Shown here piece after piece: positions 38,201 to 48,431 of a stretch of 64,000 bases of DNA. The notes beneath the pieces were generated by a model. It saw only the letters and a program-made list of their open reading frames with translations, searched no databases and was not told the origin of the DNA. Position numbers and translations under genes: made by a program. Every line of letters begins with the position of its first letter. The stretch's first letter is position 1. This DNA comes from Plasmopara viticola (Eukaryota > Oomycota > Peronosporomycetes > Peronosporales > Peronosporaceae): NCBI GenBank assembly GCA_001695595.3, contig MBPM02000022.1, positions 620,001 to 684,000 on the forward strand, in the 5' to 3' direction.

Positions 38201-38860
38201 GACAATTGGTACGCTTTGAGGCAAAACGAATTTCTACAACTGGATGCTATCGATGTCGAACGCGATGAGGCTCATCGAAACCAAGCTATGCGCATTATCC
38301 AGCGTTCATTTCAAAAGTGCTATGCAGTTCACTTACGAGCTCGAAAAGTGGCAGCAGTAAAAATACAAGCTGCCATTAGGGGCAAACTCGCTCGACTGCA
38401 TATTGGCAAAATCAAACCGCGGCGTTCAAAGGCTCAAAATAAACAGGGTATTGTCTTCGCAAATCAGCAGAAGGAGATGAAAGGTACGACGCTGTCGAGA
38501 TTGGACTTTACAAAAAATATTGACCCTTCAATTCAGAAAAAATTGCCGTGTCAGTACCTCGTCAAGAAGTTGATTGTAGGCAAACACTTTTTGCCATGTA
38601 AAATTCTTAAATCCGGATGTGTAGAGAGAGGCATGCGCATTGTGCAGTTAATCCAGTGCGTAAAAGCAAACACTCCGATTCCATACAAGCCAAAATCTGA
38701 GAAAGAACAACCGCTTTTATTCGTATGGACCCGGTGGGAAGAAGGTTTAGACAAACTGTGTGCGTGCGTCTTGAGTGGACCGTATGATAACCAGCAGGAC
38801 GCTCGGCGACGCTTTTGTCATATTGTCTGCGAGGTAGAAACGATATTGGGCGAAAATTAG
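35300..38860 (+). CDS. two PA domains, ankyrin repeats, coiled coil and IQ motifs
   Basis: An uninterrupted 1186-residue frame. Domains in order: a protease-associated (PA) domain (about 50-145; AIALVVRGGCNFAHKA, then AGAVAMLLANN); a second PA domain (about 258-395; AVAVLRRGSCSFPEKL, AGAVAAIVCND); ankyrin repeats (about 440-690), with the repeats GLTALHHACAGGNDNVVEFLL, TPLHVACANNHINCARLLL, GTAMHEAARAGSSECVELLL and NTPLHMACANAHAECGLYL; a coiled coil (about 712-780); a short TPR-like helical pair (about 815-865; GQSVLAVKYFQRSLELMP); and two IQ-like helices (about 993-1040; IIQRSFQKCY and AVKIQAAIRGKLAR) that would bind calmodulin-like light chains. PA domains usually sit on the luminal or extracellular side, but no signal peptide or membrane helix is visible and the partner domains are cytosolic. 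I infer a cytosolic scaffold that may sense calcium through calmodulin. Its role is unknown. Confidence 0.87.
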   Translation: MPPSVDVESLPAMAAAAQKYAFISWEASLGRRACPLATFGSREPQELNVRLACAEPPRADQPELKNEAEVRGAIALVVRGGCNFAHKARLLQKAGAVAMLLANNTRDEPLAAFTMGESRKESADSKKIDEEPITIPCVMMCLRDVRELFQKFPPSVKTGKLCFEILQSNEEADIAEKCLKEQRQRYEATKTGRGWKAIKWTTTSFTTTMEPHHIANDSAKDVPSRLDSNRNSEPMSIRSGRNLLNAREKQQPLLAFVQWATSATTYEICFAPLADFCSASAGASYSGKLVACDPLVADRPLKNVEQLTGAVAVLRRGSCSFPEKLARVQRAGAVAAIVCNDDEEDLEAAFVMSVDHIDAANATLPAVMISHKTFLRIQSFLNLTTARILCLAGQIADGVLELNGKSVSFDSLSMPVSRQVPREDRELSIGDNNTASPSDLVFPLHRACRNGDHAACQQVLASTKGKEAKRLLVNRSCPSNGLTALHHACAGGNDNVVEFLLQHGAAPDSLDLAMQTPLHVACANNHINCARLLLRAEALSPQVPAALYNVDEEYGGLPTRRNIGGGTAMHEAARAGSSECVELLLSTNARVEHTRDGASNNYVFLGVSATDLEGNTPLHMACANAHAECGLYLMAASADVDCPNSKGHSPLFLAIEAANDSVKQVEAVQIIKKLIKAGAVVEESDDEENHIRNDKGSGNLLLDRIKSLGLRRDLEILYLRYEAQNAKQKNLELEMYNEKLRKSLDETNDDIRTLQNLVNKHAAYENQIHQLQLQVQMMLQFRANCDKPTLSCKETIVTPLFAEESGPLIVKNDEELALEAALARDLGKKCLRQGQSVLAVKYFQRSLELMPLPGVHRLLVNAQKLEHAKSSKTPTDNALGVTAVCSISTLSASEISPTPPNARAAKIQELAELVRITNTTPQARAMLENELNKLKTLSNDMDFARTCRWTEWLVALPWGDTNSGLQHDNWYALRQNEFLQLDAIDVERDEAHRNQAMRIIQRSFQKCYAVHLRARKVAAVKIQAAIRGKLARLHIGKIKPRRSKAQNKQGIVFANQQKEMKGTTLSRLDFTKNIDPSIQKKLPCQYLVKKLIVGKHFLPCKILKSGCVERGMRIVQLIQCVKANTPIPYKPKSEKEQPLLFVWTRWEEGLDKLCACVLSGPYDNQQDARRRFCHIVCEVETILGEN

Positions 38861-40180
38861 CCTTTTGCGCACGAAATTCGTTATTTCGATTGATGGAAGT
38901 TATTTTCCAGTGCACTTAAGCGCGAGTCAACCCTTTTCTATCTCAGGGCAAAGAGACTTGATCGCTGTCCACACGTACAGACCTGCATACTTAAGTTGAC
39001 CAGACATTCTCTTCGCTTTTCCAACTTTATTTAACAGCGTTTTCCGCAATGGAGAAAACGGGTGTGAAACACAATCGTGACGTTACAGCCAGCTACAGAC
39101 CGACCGCCATAGTAGTTTCCACTGTTTTTTACTATGCAAGCACTGCAGACGCAGGTGTTTGATGGATTACATTCCTTGCTGCTTGCTTGTTCTGTGAGAA
39201 ATCGCTCTTTAAGATGGAAAAATGTATTCGAAGAAATAACGCGCGTGCTAGTCTGCTTTGCGTCAAATGTTCGAAACCCGCTCAACCAATTTTCGTCAAA
39301 AGCTTGCACGACAAATCTCTGCTCATCAGCAGGTTCCCCGACCCTTCTTTTGACCAAGACGTACCTGGCTCTAAAGGCACCCTTGTTCCTTGATTCTGGG
39401 CAAGCCGCTGCTTAAATAGCATGCTTTTGTGTGGGCAGGTCCATAACAGACAGCTATGTAATTCCGTGCGACAGGGTTTTGGTAAGTCATACTCCCGCCC
39501 CTGTGATGCGTATGGCTTCTTTAAAGCGAAGTCTAGGCAAGTATACTTGAAGCGGGTAATGGATAACACAGCTCTACAGCTCTTCAGTTTTACAAGTAGG
39601 AATCAACTGCGGGTTTCACAAGTCATTGCGATTACCCAAATCTCAAAATGAATAGTCGACTACTTTGCTGACTAAACTCTCCAGGCAAAAGAGAAAGTCC
39701 GATATAGCCCCAATCACGCGACGTTTGACCCTTAGCGTATCTACGCTTGAATCGTGACCACCGCTTCCGCGTCAACAATTTTGGGTCAAATACGGCCGAA
39801 GTACGATCAAATCTAAAGAGTGTTCTTTAAGGCACGTCAAGCATATATACTAAGCTTCTTTTGGCTATGACATTAGACGACAGTATGAACCAAGGGCCCA
39901 AAGTAGTCTTAGAGACAATAGTAACTGCATGAGTGAAAAGCTTGTTCGACTATAACGATAAAAATCCTCATTCATAGCATTTTTTGTCAGTCTTAAAGGC
40001 AAGCTATTACACGTACTGGATTGTTTTGACACATAGCTCCTAATGGTAAACATGTCAAAAGGCCAGACACTTGCTGTTCCCGCAACCAAGTAATAGTTAA
40101 GTTAAAATTGAAGCTAGTGCTAGCTACGTAAAAAAAGTGTAGTATATTAAGGCACGAGCGACATTGTTAAGTGCAAAGTA
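38861..40180. other. intergenic region before the retrotransposon
   Basis: No supported gene. Frames at 39134-39415 and 39187-39393 (plus) and 39282-39569 (minus) overlap each other and are not recognisable. The ATTAT at 40181-40185 is the left target-site copy of the adjacent element. Confidence 0.45.
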
Positions 40181-40185
40181 ATTAT

Positions 40186-40494
40186 TGTGAGGATCTGGGT
40201 GTTGGTCGGCGGTGTACTGTAGGTTGTAGGTTGACTTGAAGATTTGTAGAGAACTAAAAAAGTGATATCACTTCTTTGACTGATATGTAACCTATCAACT
40301 TTCTTCCTACTGTTTTTCTCATGTAAGTCACTCCTCCTAATACGTCGCCTCTCCTATTAACTAATATGAATATATGTATCATCTCTCCTTGAATGTGGTT
40401 TAAGTTTTATTATCGAAAACATATAGCATGTTTGTAACCTACGCTCACTGACATTCTAGAATGGTTCTAGAACATGTGAGTGTATTTCCTTAGA
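40186..40494 (-). repeat. 3' LTR of the gypsy element
   Basis: About 309 bp, matching 45750-46061. It carries two copies of the palindrome TTCTAGAA (40454-40461 and 40465-40472), also present in the other LTR. Immediately inside the element, on the minus strand, lies the purine-rich GGGCAGGA, a candidate polypurine tract. Confidence 0.93.
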
Positions 40495-40559
40495 TCCTGC
40501 CCGATTCGATCTCTCGTTGTCGCTGTTTAAAGTCGGCAACGGGATCATTTCAATGAGCT

Positions 40560-42260
40560 ACGTGTCGAATATCTTTTTTTTTTTTCAGCTAGCTTCTTCT
40601 TCTGTTTCACCATGCCACTGGACAAGCCATTCGGGTTGGCGATTGAATTGTCTCTTCTACAAAACACGTTGAATGATTTGAAGCTGATCAGCTGAGTCGT
40701 TGTCCACAAACTTCGACGCTTTGGGGATAGGCCGACTAAGGAACTTGTCTGGTGTCGGCTCGTACTTCGACAATACATCGACATTGAAGGTCGAATTGAT
40801 TCTCTTCATGCTTGGTGGCAACTTGAGTTTTGCCACATTGGGATTTATCATCTTGATGATTTCATATGGCCCAACTTTTCTTGCTGCAAACTTCGCTCGT
40901 TCATTTTCCATATCTTTGGCAGCATGTCTTAGAGAGATTCTTCGAGTATCTAGCATAACTAGATCTCCAACTTGAAATTCAACTTGATGTACTCTAAGTT
41001 TCTGATCATAATATCGCTTTTGAGTGGCTTGAGCTTTTAGTAGATTCTTTCGTGCTTGTTCAATTATCTTTTGTCTTTTTCCACGAACTCTTTAGCCTGA
41101 ATATTAATTTTTACTTTCGAATCGTTACCACTTTTTCCTTTTTGCCAAGGAGAACGTTCTTTTTTTCCGGTGTCAATCTCAAATGGAGAATATTCAGTAG
41201 ATGCACTGAAAAGTGTTGAATGAGCATATCCGATGGTGCCTAAGTAATTTGTCCAATCTGTTCCGTGATAGGGCACCATACACCTAAGTGCATCTTCAAC
41301 GACTAAGTTTTGTCGTTCCGTTTGTCCATCGGCTTGAGCACGATGTGCTGTTGTCATACTAAGTCGAACACCCATGATTGTCATCAGAGACTTCCAAAAT
41401 GATGAAGTGAACTTGCTATCTCTGTCACTGATGTTAACTTCAGGTAATTTATGGTATCGAACTACAGCTTCAAAGAATGCTTTGGCTGTTGCAGATGCAT
41501 CATCATTCGCATGCACTGCAGCGTACTTGGTACGTTTTGACAATTTGTCGACAACAGTTAAAATGGCATCAAAACCATTTGAAGCAGGTATTCCAGTTAT
41601 AAAATCCATTGACACAACATGCCAGCATTGCTCAGGTATTGGGATTAGCATAAGTGATCCATTTTTTCGTTGATTGTCATGTTTCCAGCGTGTACAAGTT
41701 TCACACGTCATGACATAATCCTTGATATCATTTTATAATGTCTTCCAATAATACCACTGTGCAACTCGCAAGAAAGTTCTGCGATTGCCAGGATGAGCAG
41801 CTATAGCAGAGTCATGATATTGCGAAATGCCTTGAGTTCGCAAACGATCGTTGTTCGGCACACAAAATCTTGCAACTTTGTTGGAAGTACGTAAAAACAA
41901 TAATTCGTCATGTTTGATAAACAATGTGTCAGTATCAGACTTCGTCCATGAGTCTTGAAACTCAGGATCATTGGCATAACCTTGATGGAACAGTTTGCGG
42001 ACATCTGGCGACAACTTGATATAAGATGCAATCATTACTGCAGCAACTTGAAGTGACTCAGGCCCCTCCCGGAGCAGAGTTGGCCCAGATGGTGAAACAC
42101 GCAAACGAGAACCTCGAGCTTGACATTTAGCATCACATATATGAAATTCGATAGTTGAGGAGCACATTCGTCTGGTCGACGCGACAAAGTATCAGCGACG
42201 ACATTAAGAGCACCATTGATGTGATGAATCGTAAAAGTATACTGGGAAAATGTTGTCAAA
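40560..42260 (-). pseudogene. gypsy integrase with C-terminal chromodomain (broken)
   Basis: On the minus strand, the frame 42167-41733 carries the N-terminal zinc-binding region of integrase (SAIAAHPGNRRTFLR, WYYWKT). The frame 41711-41064 carries the DDE core: Asp in VVSMDFITGIP, Asp in NISDRDSKF, and Glu in ADGQTERQN. The frame 40956-40657 is the C-terminal part (KVGPYEIIKMINPNVAKLKL). A chromodomain remnant, PEWLVQWHGETEEEAS, follows at about 40690-40590 after an in-frame TAG, and its final Trp position appears to be a TGA. At least three stops or frameshifts separate these pieces. Confidence 0.85.
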
Positions 42261-42279
42261 TATCTTGCCAATTTAGGGG

Positions 42280-43610
42280 ACACTTTAGGATGATGAAGCA
42301 GCCAAGAGCATGCGCTAATATCCGTGAACAGTTCAAATTGATGATCGTAAATATAATGACGACAATGGTCGGGACCAACTTTTATTGCAAATAATTTCTT
42401 ATCATGTGACGGTTAATTGATTTCATGAACACCAAGCTTCTTAGAATAGAAAGCAACAGGGTGATCATGACCATTTACAAATTGTGAAAGTACACCACCA
42501 ATGCACAATCCTGACGCATCTGTAGTGAGTACAAAAGGGCGTGAAAAATTAGGTAAGGTGAGTACTGGTGCAGACTGCAAAGCAGACTTTAGACTAGCAA
42601 AAGCACGATCTTGGTCTTTCCCCCAAGTCCACTGTATGTCCTTCTTCACAAGCTTGCTTAATGGCAAAACAATTTGAGCGAATTGATGAATAAAGCGGCG
42701 ATAATAACCAGCTAAGCCGAGAAAACTTTAAACTTCTTTAACTGAAGATGGCACTGGTCATTTAGCAATTGCTTCTGCTTTGGAACTATCAACAGACAAT
42801 CCTTTCCGTGATACAGTATGTCCCAAAAAGCTGACTTCTTCGAGTGCAAATTTACGCTTGCCGATATGAGCATAAAGCTTTTCTTTTCGCAAAATTCGAA
42901 ACACATATTTCAAATAAAGTAAGTGTTCAGCTTAAGTGTGTGAAAACACACAAATATCATCCAAGTATACGACAACAAATAGAAATTTTCCAAATAGAAC
43001 TCGCATGAGTCGTGACCAAACTCCTGGCATTCCTGCGAAACCCATTGGTGCAACACACCATTGATAGGTTTCATTACTTGTATGAAATGCGGTATATTCC
43101 TTGCTGTTTGGATGAATGCGCATTTGATTATAGCCTTGCGCCAAATCAATCACAGTAAGATAACAGTTTCCTTGCATCTTATCAAATAGTTCGTCAATGC
43201 GCAGCAAGGGAATCTTTGGAACAATGGTTTGAGAGTTGACATACCGAAAATCAATAACCCATCGCAACAATATGTTTGCGTTACCAGATCAAATCCATTC
43301 GGAACGTGAAATACTTGTTCCTGTCTTCGGATCCTTCTTTGGTATACCAAATATATTGAATACCCAAGGCGAATCAGATAATTCAATCCAACCGCGTGAT
43401 AGGTTTTCGTCAACAAATTTCTGTAATGCATCTTGTTCCACTTGTGATAGACGAAAAGGTGGTCGATTACTTGGCTGAGCTCCTGTATTCATGGCCATTT
43501 CAAACTCTACCGAACGATGTGGCGGTAAAGCATCTGACAATTTCTTTGGAAAAATTTCTTGAAATGAATCTTGCAAAGATTGAAGTCTTGGCTCTTTTTG
43601 CATTTCATCC
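42280..43610 (-). pseudogene. gypsy reverse transcriptase and RNase H (broken)
   Basis: Reverse transcriptase blocks are spread over frames 43603-43289 (PSNRPPFRLSQVEQ, FGIPKKDP) and 43270-42932 (LRWVIDFRYVNSQ, the catalytic VVVYLDDICVFSH near 42955-42970). RNase H begins in 42667-42413 (QDRAFASLKSAL, VLTTDASGLCIGGVLSQ) and continues into 42283-42035. The YxDD motif and the first RNase H Asp are intact, but frame changes break the polyprotein. Confidence 0.87.
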
Positions 43611-43639
43611 GCAGAGGCTTGACAGATTTTAATACGATA

Positions 43640-44060
43640 AATTTCTTCATATTCTGCCTTTAATTAAGTTCAAAAACTCTGTCGCGGAAATAATTTCATG
43701 TTCAATTGATGGGTCAGGTTGATTATCGCTTGTATTGAATGAGACTTGATGCGTTCGCCAGTTTATGATTGGTTCATGAGCTGCAAACCACGGTTTACCC
43801 AAAATAACATCGTGAGAACTACTATTCATTGGTCATTCCATGACCGGAACGTCTGAAAAATTATTTTCATCAAAAGATATATCTGCAAACCCTTGTTTAA
43901 CTTTCTTCGTAATAGTGTTGCTGCCGTCGAAACGAGTAACTTGAAATACTTTTTCGGAATGGAAATATTGTAAAAGTCCTGCATTGACCACATTACACGT
44001 GGCGCCTGAATCTAGCATAATATTGACAGCATGTTCATCAAGATTTCCTTGCTTGATGAT
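43640..44060 (-). pseudogene. gypsy aspartic protease (broken)
   Basis: The frame 44018-43833 begins with MLDSGATCNVVNAG, containing the catalytic Asp-Ser-Gly of retropepsins. The frame 43829-43647 continues with SHDVILGKPWFAAHEP, the 'D-ILG-PW' block. A stop codon (TGACCAATG region, minus strand) lies between the two halves. Confidence 0.82.
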
Positions 44061-44229
44061 TAGATCTTTTCCACTATAGTTTGCAGTAGCTTCACTGAAT
44101 GTTGTGATAGCTTCATGAGACGTTGTAGCAATCGTTTCTTCTTGAACAGATTCATTTTCGAAGTAGTTGATATTTGCGCGATTATGATTTCGATTATCTT
44201 GATTGTAGTTGCCTTGTTGTCTGTTCTTG

Positions 44230-45066
44230 CGCTAATAACATTGTTGAATAGTATGACCAAGTTTCTTGCAGAATGAACACTTGGGCTTATTTGGACGACG
44301 ATTATTTTGATAACGATTCTGATATCGTGATGACCTTTGAATAGGACGAGCATGGTCAATTTCCATAGGCTCAGGTCCATTAGACGGCTGTGTCACTGGT
44401 AGTGGACCAGGACGCGAAATACGTGGTGCTTGACTTGCATAGCCACTTGAAATATCTGAATGAGCGCGTTCGAAATCGAGAGCGACTGTGACCGCCGCTG
44501 ATAAAGTTTCGCAACGCCGATACTGAACTTCTTCTCTAGTTCTTTGCCGTAATCCTCTTTAAAAATATATTATTTGGTCAATCTCCGTCATGTTAGATAT
44601 TTGCGAAATAAGTTGTCGAAGTTTCGCAACGTAATCAGGTAAATATTTACAATTCTCTTGTCTCAATCGATGCAATTCGTCACGTAGACGATATTGCAAA
44701 TCCGCCGGTACAAACTCTTTATCCAAAGCAACGAAAAAATTCATCTACCGTATAAAATTCATGCTGATGAAGCACAAACCATTGAGCTGCTGCTCCACGC
44801 AAAGTTGTTCCAAGTACTGCAATAATTTGTTTCGCTAAAGACTCCTCTTTTCATTTCATTCCATGCGCCAAAAAATAATCTTCCAAGTCTGCCCAATAGA
44901 GGCGAGCAGACTTATTACTTCTCCCACTATAAGTTGGCAGCTTCAATCCCTCAACTTTAACTTTACTCTCCAATTGTTTCTGACTTAATTTCTCGAAAAA
45001 TTCTTGTTGTTTATTCATAACTTGCACAAGATGGTGCATAATCTGGTTCATAGATGGTTCGGCCAT
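44230..45066 (-). pseudogene. gypsy gag with CCHC zinc knuckle (broken)
   Basis: The frame 45066-44851 (MAEPSMNQIMHHLVQVMNKQ, then LYWADLEDYFLAHGMK) starts gag. Another frame continues with AAQWFVLHQHEF, and 44744-44559 reads RLRDELHRLRQENCKYLPDY. The nucleocapsid knuckle CSFCKKLGHTIQQC (C-x2-C-x4-H-x4-C) is encoded near 44283-44235 and is followed at once by a stop codon. Several frame disruptions are present. Confidence 0.8.
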
Positions 45067-45096
45067 GATGAATGAAGTATTTAAAAAAGCAAAAAC

Positions 45097-45399
45097 TTAA
45101 TTTTTAGCTTTAACCAGATCTCTTAAATTGTAGGGTAAATCTTTGACTAAAATCCGTTCGACTTTTTGGAGAAAAGTGTCGACTTCATGGAGAGGATCGG
45201 AGAGAGACTTGCCTTGATTGGGGAGAATTTCTTTTTCTTTGGTGAGACGCTTGGAAAGGAGCGAAGCGATTCGACGAGACTTTTTGACAGAATGGATGAG
45301 ATTTTGCGCCGCTTTTGAAGCTTGGTCACCAGAGTCGAAGACGAAAATTTGTTCACAATCAAAGGGAATTTCCGATTCAGCACGGCGCTTCTTGCCCAT
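45097..45399 (-). CDS. 100-codon leader ORF between the 5' LTR and gag of the gypsy element
   Basis: An intact frame inside the element, upstream of gag and ending 30 bp before the gag ATG. The protein is highly charged and probably helical (SVKKSRRIASLLSKRLTKEK; EVDTFLQKVERIL). I recognise no family. It may be a translated leader peptide or a chance frame. It stands out because every other frame of the element is broken. Confidence 0.4.
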   Translation of the reverse strand: MGKKRRAESEIPFDCEQIFVFDSGDQASKAAQNLIHSVKKSRRIASLLSKRLTKEKEILPNQGKSLSDPLHEVDTFLQKVERILVKDLPYNLRDLVKAKN

Positions 45400-45731
45400 A
45401 GAACGTGCACGACTGATTTGGCCCTACTTCCTTTCCCAGAAGCTATCGACTCAAATTAATGAGTGAGGAAGTGTGGGTCGGCTTGTGCGCACACGAATTA
45501 AACCTTCCGAAATGGATTAACTGCTTCAACCAGCCAAGTCGAGTCCAATCTCAATACCCAACTGAGTGACTCTATCTGCAAAAGCAGGCTCTCAGAATAA
45601 CGGGCAGATATTGGAAACCACACACTCGACCAATTCCACAGCGCTTCCACACGGTTGGGGCGGAAAAGAGACAGCAAATATACCAGGGACAGTTATACCC
45701 GGACGAGGAACTTGACGATGCGAAAGCACGA

Positions 45732-45747
45732 CCAACAAGTGCTACCA
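45732..45747 (-). promoter_or_regulatory. candidate tRNA primer-binding site
   Basis: On the minus strand, two bases inside the 5' LTR (which ends at 45750), the element reads TGGTAGCACTTGTTGG. A TGG start directly after the LTR is expected of a primer-binding site complementary to a tRNA CCA end, and TGGTAGCA resembles initiator-Met sites. The match beyond eight bases was not checked. Confidence 0.45.
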
Positions 45748-45749
45748 CT

Positions 45750-46061
45750 TGTGAGGTTCTGGGTGTTGGTCGGCGGTGTTGGACTGTAGGTTGTAGGTTG
45801 ACTTAAAGATTTGTGGAGTACTAAAAAAGTGATATTATTGTTTAGACTGATATGTAACCTATCAACTTTCTTCCTACTGTTTTTCTCATGTAAGTCACTC
45901 CTCCTCGTACGTCGCCTTTCCTATTAACTAATATGAATATATGTATCATCTCTTCTTGAATGTGGGTTAAGTTTTATTATCGAAAACGTATGGGATGTTT
46001 GTAACCTACGCTCACTGACATTCTAGAATGGTTCTAGAACATGTGAGTGTGGTTCCTTACA
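45750..46061 (-). repeat. 5' LTR of the gypsy element
   Basis: About 312 bp, matching 40186-40494, and including the paired palindromes TTCTAGAA (46021-46028 and 46032-46039). Ends are TGTGAGG and CCTTACA, near-perfect inverted termini. Confidence 0.93.
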
Positions 46062-46066
46062 ATTAT

Positions 46067-47572
46067 ATGGAAGCATGCTGCTTTTACGCCTTGGTGCATT
46101 GGCGTACATCAGATCTTCGACGCCGCAATTCAATCGCTCAGACTGACCATTAGTGCCCGATAAGGTCTCTGTGAATATGTTTTACTCCATGTCAGGCATC
46201 CTTTTTTATAAAAAGTTCTTGAGTCGAGGCATTATCTGATACGATTCGTGCGAAATTCTTTGTTGCCTAGAGACATGGTTGAGAAACAGCATTGCTATTT
46301 CGACATCGTCGACCGTGGCACATCCTCTAAAAATAACCCCTTGTTCGACCCGTTAGTAGTCTCCGTCCTGTCTGTTTAGGCATTTTTTCTGAGCGAGAAA
46401 GCCATATAAATATACTGCCGAAAATGTCAACGTAAGGAGCCATTACACTTGGTGTCTAAACTGATTTGACCGCAATCTGACAGCCCAGCATTTTTTCGAG
46501 AGCTGACGTAGCCTTTCGCTTACAGTTTTTCCGAAATTTCAACTCATCAGTTTTCAATGCTTTCAACGGAGTTACGCACATATCAATTCACAGATACACG
46601 GCACGGCCTCTATTCCAAAATAATAAGGCTGCAGCTGAAAAATGAGATAAATAGTTGTTTGATCGGTGCGGTATTGCATCAGCCAAAGCATTGTGTTTTC
46701 CTGGCTTTTAATTCAACACTTCGACTGACCGTTTTGACCGCACTGACCGTATTGTAAGCTCGTACGATGCGAGATTCGTCATTGGCTCCCTGACACAGAA
46801 AGTTGGCTTCGAACGATACGACTAACTATTTAAATCAATTCTGCGTTATACTTAAGAATGCGTCAAAACACATTTTTAATATAGGTTACAAGTGAGTAAT
46901 GTCTGATAGATAGGTTTGAACGAGGAATATGCTTTGGGGAGTCCATGAACCTACTCAAGTTGGTATGACTTTTACATAAGCCACGTGATGTCTCAAACAT
47001 CAACCAGAAGGCAGTGCTGCAGTACATGGTAACACAGATTACTACACTAGACAGAAGTTGTAGATTGCTTTTCAGTATATAAACTCGACAAGCCTCATTT
47101 TGCGTTTGAAGTATTTTTCTCTTGATATAATACTCTCCTGGACTGCAATCTACGACTCGTATTATTTACAAAAATAAAACGAAGGATAGAGACCTGGCAT
47201 TGTGTTTTCTTGAAGCATTAGCTACGGTTGTCCCGCTGCAAACGCTTTCTTATAAGAACGCCTATTCTATTTGTGAATTGATGTAGTTGGCTTTAGCGTC
47301 GTCAAATAGCTATCCAGGATCAGTGTGCCACACATCATGTCGATCTTTTTACTGAGCTGTATAATTGTCGGGTGGTATTTGGAATTTAATCACAATGAAA
47401 TAAAACCGGTATTTAGGATTCAATGTCAGTTGTAGTATTGTATCACAATTAACTTTAAATAAGGCCACATATCATTAATATCCAGCTTAAAGGGGTTATT
47501 TACTAGAGATTTGCATTGCTACATTGTTTTGACGCCTTCAGTTGTCGAAGCACAAGGAACGACGTTCAGATA
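46067..47572. other. intergenic region upstream of ARPC4
   Basis: No gene is supported. Frames stay below 70 codons. At 47513-47530 the sequence GCATTGCTACATTGTTTT resembles an oomycete initiator/flanking promoter region, 43-60 bp before the ARPC4 start codon. Confidence 0.5.
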
Positions 47573-48221
47573 ATGGTAAAGCTCCCTTTCATTCTCTCTC
47601 AACTATATTTCTTTCACTAGCACATCATTTTCTTACCATGCTTTGCAGGCCAACACGCTTGCCCCATATCTTGGAGCCATCCGTAGCTCCTTGGACTCGG
47701 CACTGTGTCTACGCAACTTTCCTTCACAGACGGTGGAGCGCCACAACAAGCCAGAAGTGGAGCTCCAGTACGTGTCTTTTTACTGCACTTTTAAGGAGAG
47801 GGCGACTAATGACGGCTCTAATTTTCTGTCTAGGATGAGCAAGGAGCTTTTGTTAAACCCCGTACTTATCTGCCGCAACGACCAGGAAAAGTGTTTGATC
47901 GAGCCATCTATTAACTCGACCCGCGTGAGCATTTCCATTAAAAAAGCGGACGAGATCGAGACGATCTTAAGCCACAAGTTTAACCGGTTTCTAATGCAGC
48001 GCGCTGAGCAGTTTCTTGTTATGCGAAGAGTGGCTGTCGACGGCTACGACATGAGTTTCCTTGTGGTGCATCAGCACCTCGAGAACATGTATAAGCACAA
48101 GCTTATTGACTTTATCATCACTTTCATGGAGGACATTGACAAGGAAATTAGTGAGATGAAAATCTCGCTCAACGCGCGCGGCCGCATTGTCGCCACCGAG
48201 TTCATGAAGCAGTTCACTTGA
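47573..48221 (+). CDS. ARPC4: Arp2/3 complex subunit 4 (3 exons)
   Basis: Exons 47573-47575, 47649-47767 and 47834-48221 are joined across GT-AG introns of 73 bp (GTAAAG...TTGCAG) and 66 bp (GTACGT...GTCTAG). This gives 169 residues (human ARPC4 has 168). The first coding exon is only the ATG; the second starts [15 protein letters not shown], which aligns with the normal N terminus. Family blocks seen: [68 protein letters not shown] and [18 protein letters not shown]4 forms the core of the Arp2/3 complex with ARPC2 and holds the complex that nucleates branched actin filaments in the cytoplasm. Without intron 2 the frame would carry a 22-residue insertion inside a conserved loop, which supports splicing. 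It converges with the cytochrome b5 gene. Confidence 0.97.
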
Positions 48222-48431
48222 ACAGTGGGAGTCCTGCTGTACAAGGACATTAAATGACCTGATGCTGCAGTTTTGCAGGATTTTACTTTACACAACATAA
48301 AAGTGAATGGTAACACCACGGCGACTAATGCTAGTCTCAGTTTTTATTGGAATATACAGAAAGCAACGGCGTGGGTTTATGTTTGCCTTCTAAAAGTAAC
48401 AAAAACGCGCTCGATCACCGTTAAATGCTAT

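Larger units (their letters stand above)
40181..46066 (-). mobile_element. complete but broken Ty3/gypsy chromovirus-type LTR retrotransposon
   Basis: The element spans 40186-46061 (5876 bp) with the 5-bp target duplication ATTAT at 40181-40185 and 46062-46066. The LTRs are about 309 bp (40186-40494) and 312 bp (45750-46061). By hand count they differ at about 20 positions plus a 3-bp indel (roughly 93-94% identical), so the insertion is not recent. LTR ends are TGTGAGG ... CCTTACA; the left copy ends CCTTAGA. Coding order on the minus strand is a leader frame, gag with zinc knuckle, protease, RT, RNase H, integrase and chromodomain: the gypsy order. Several stops and frame changes disrupt it, so it should not move on its own. 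The broken frames are listed separately. Confidence 0.95.
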
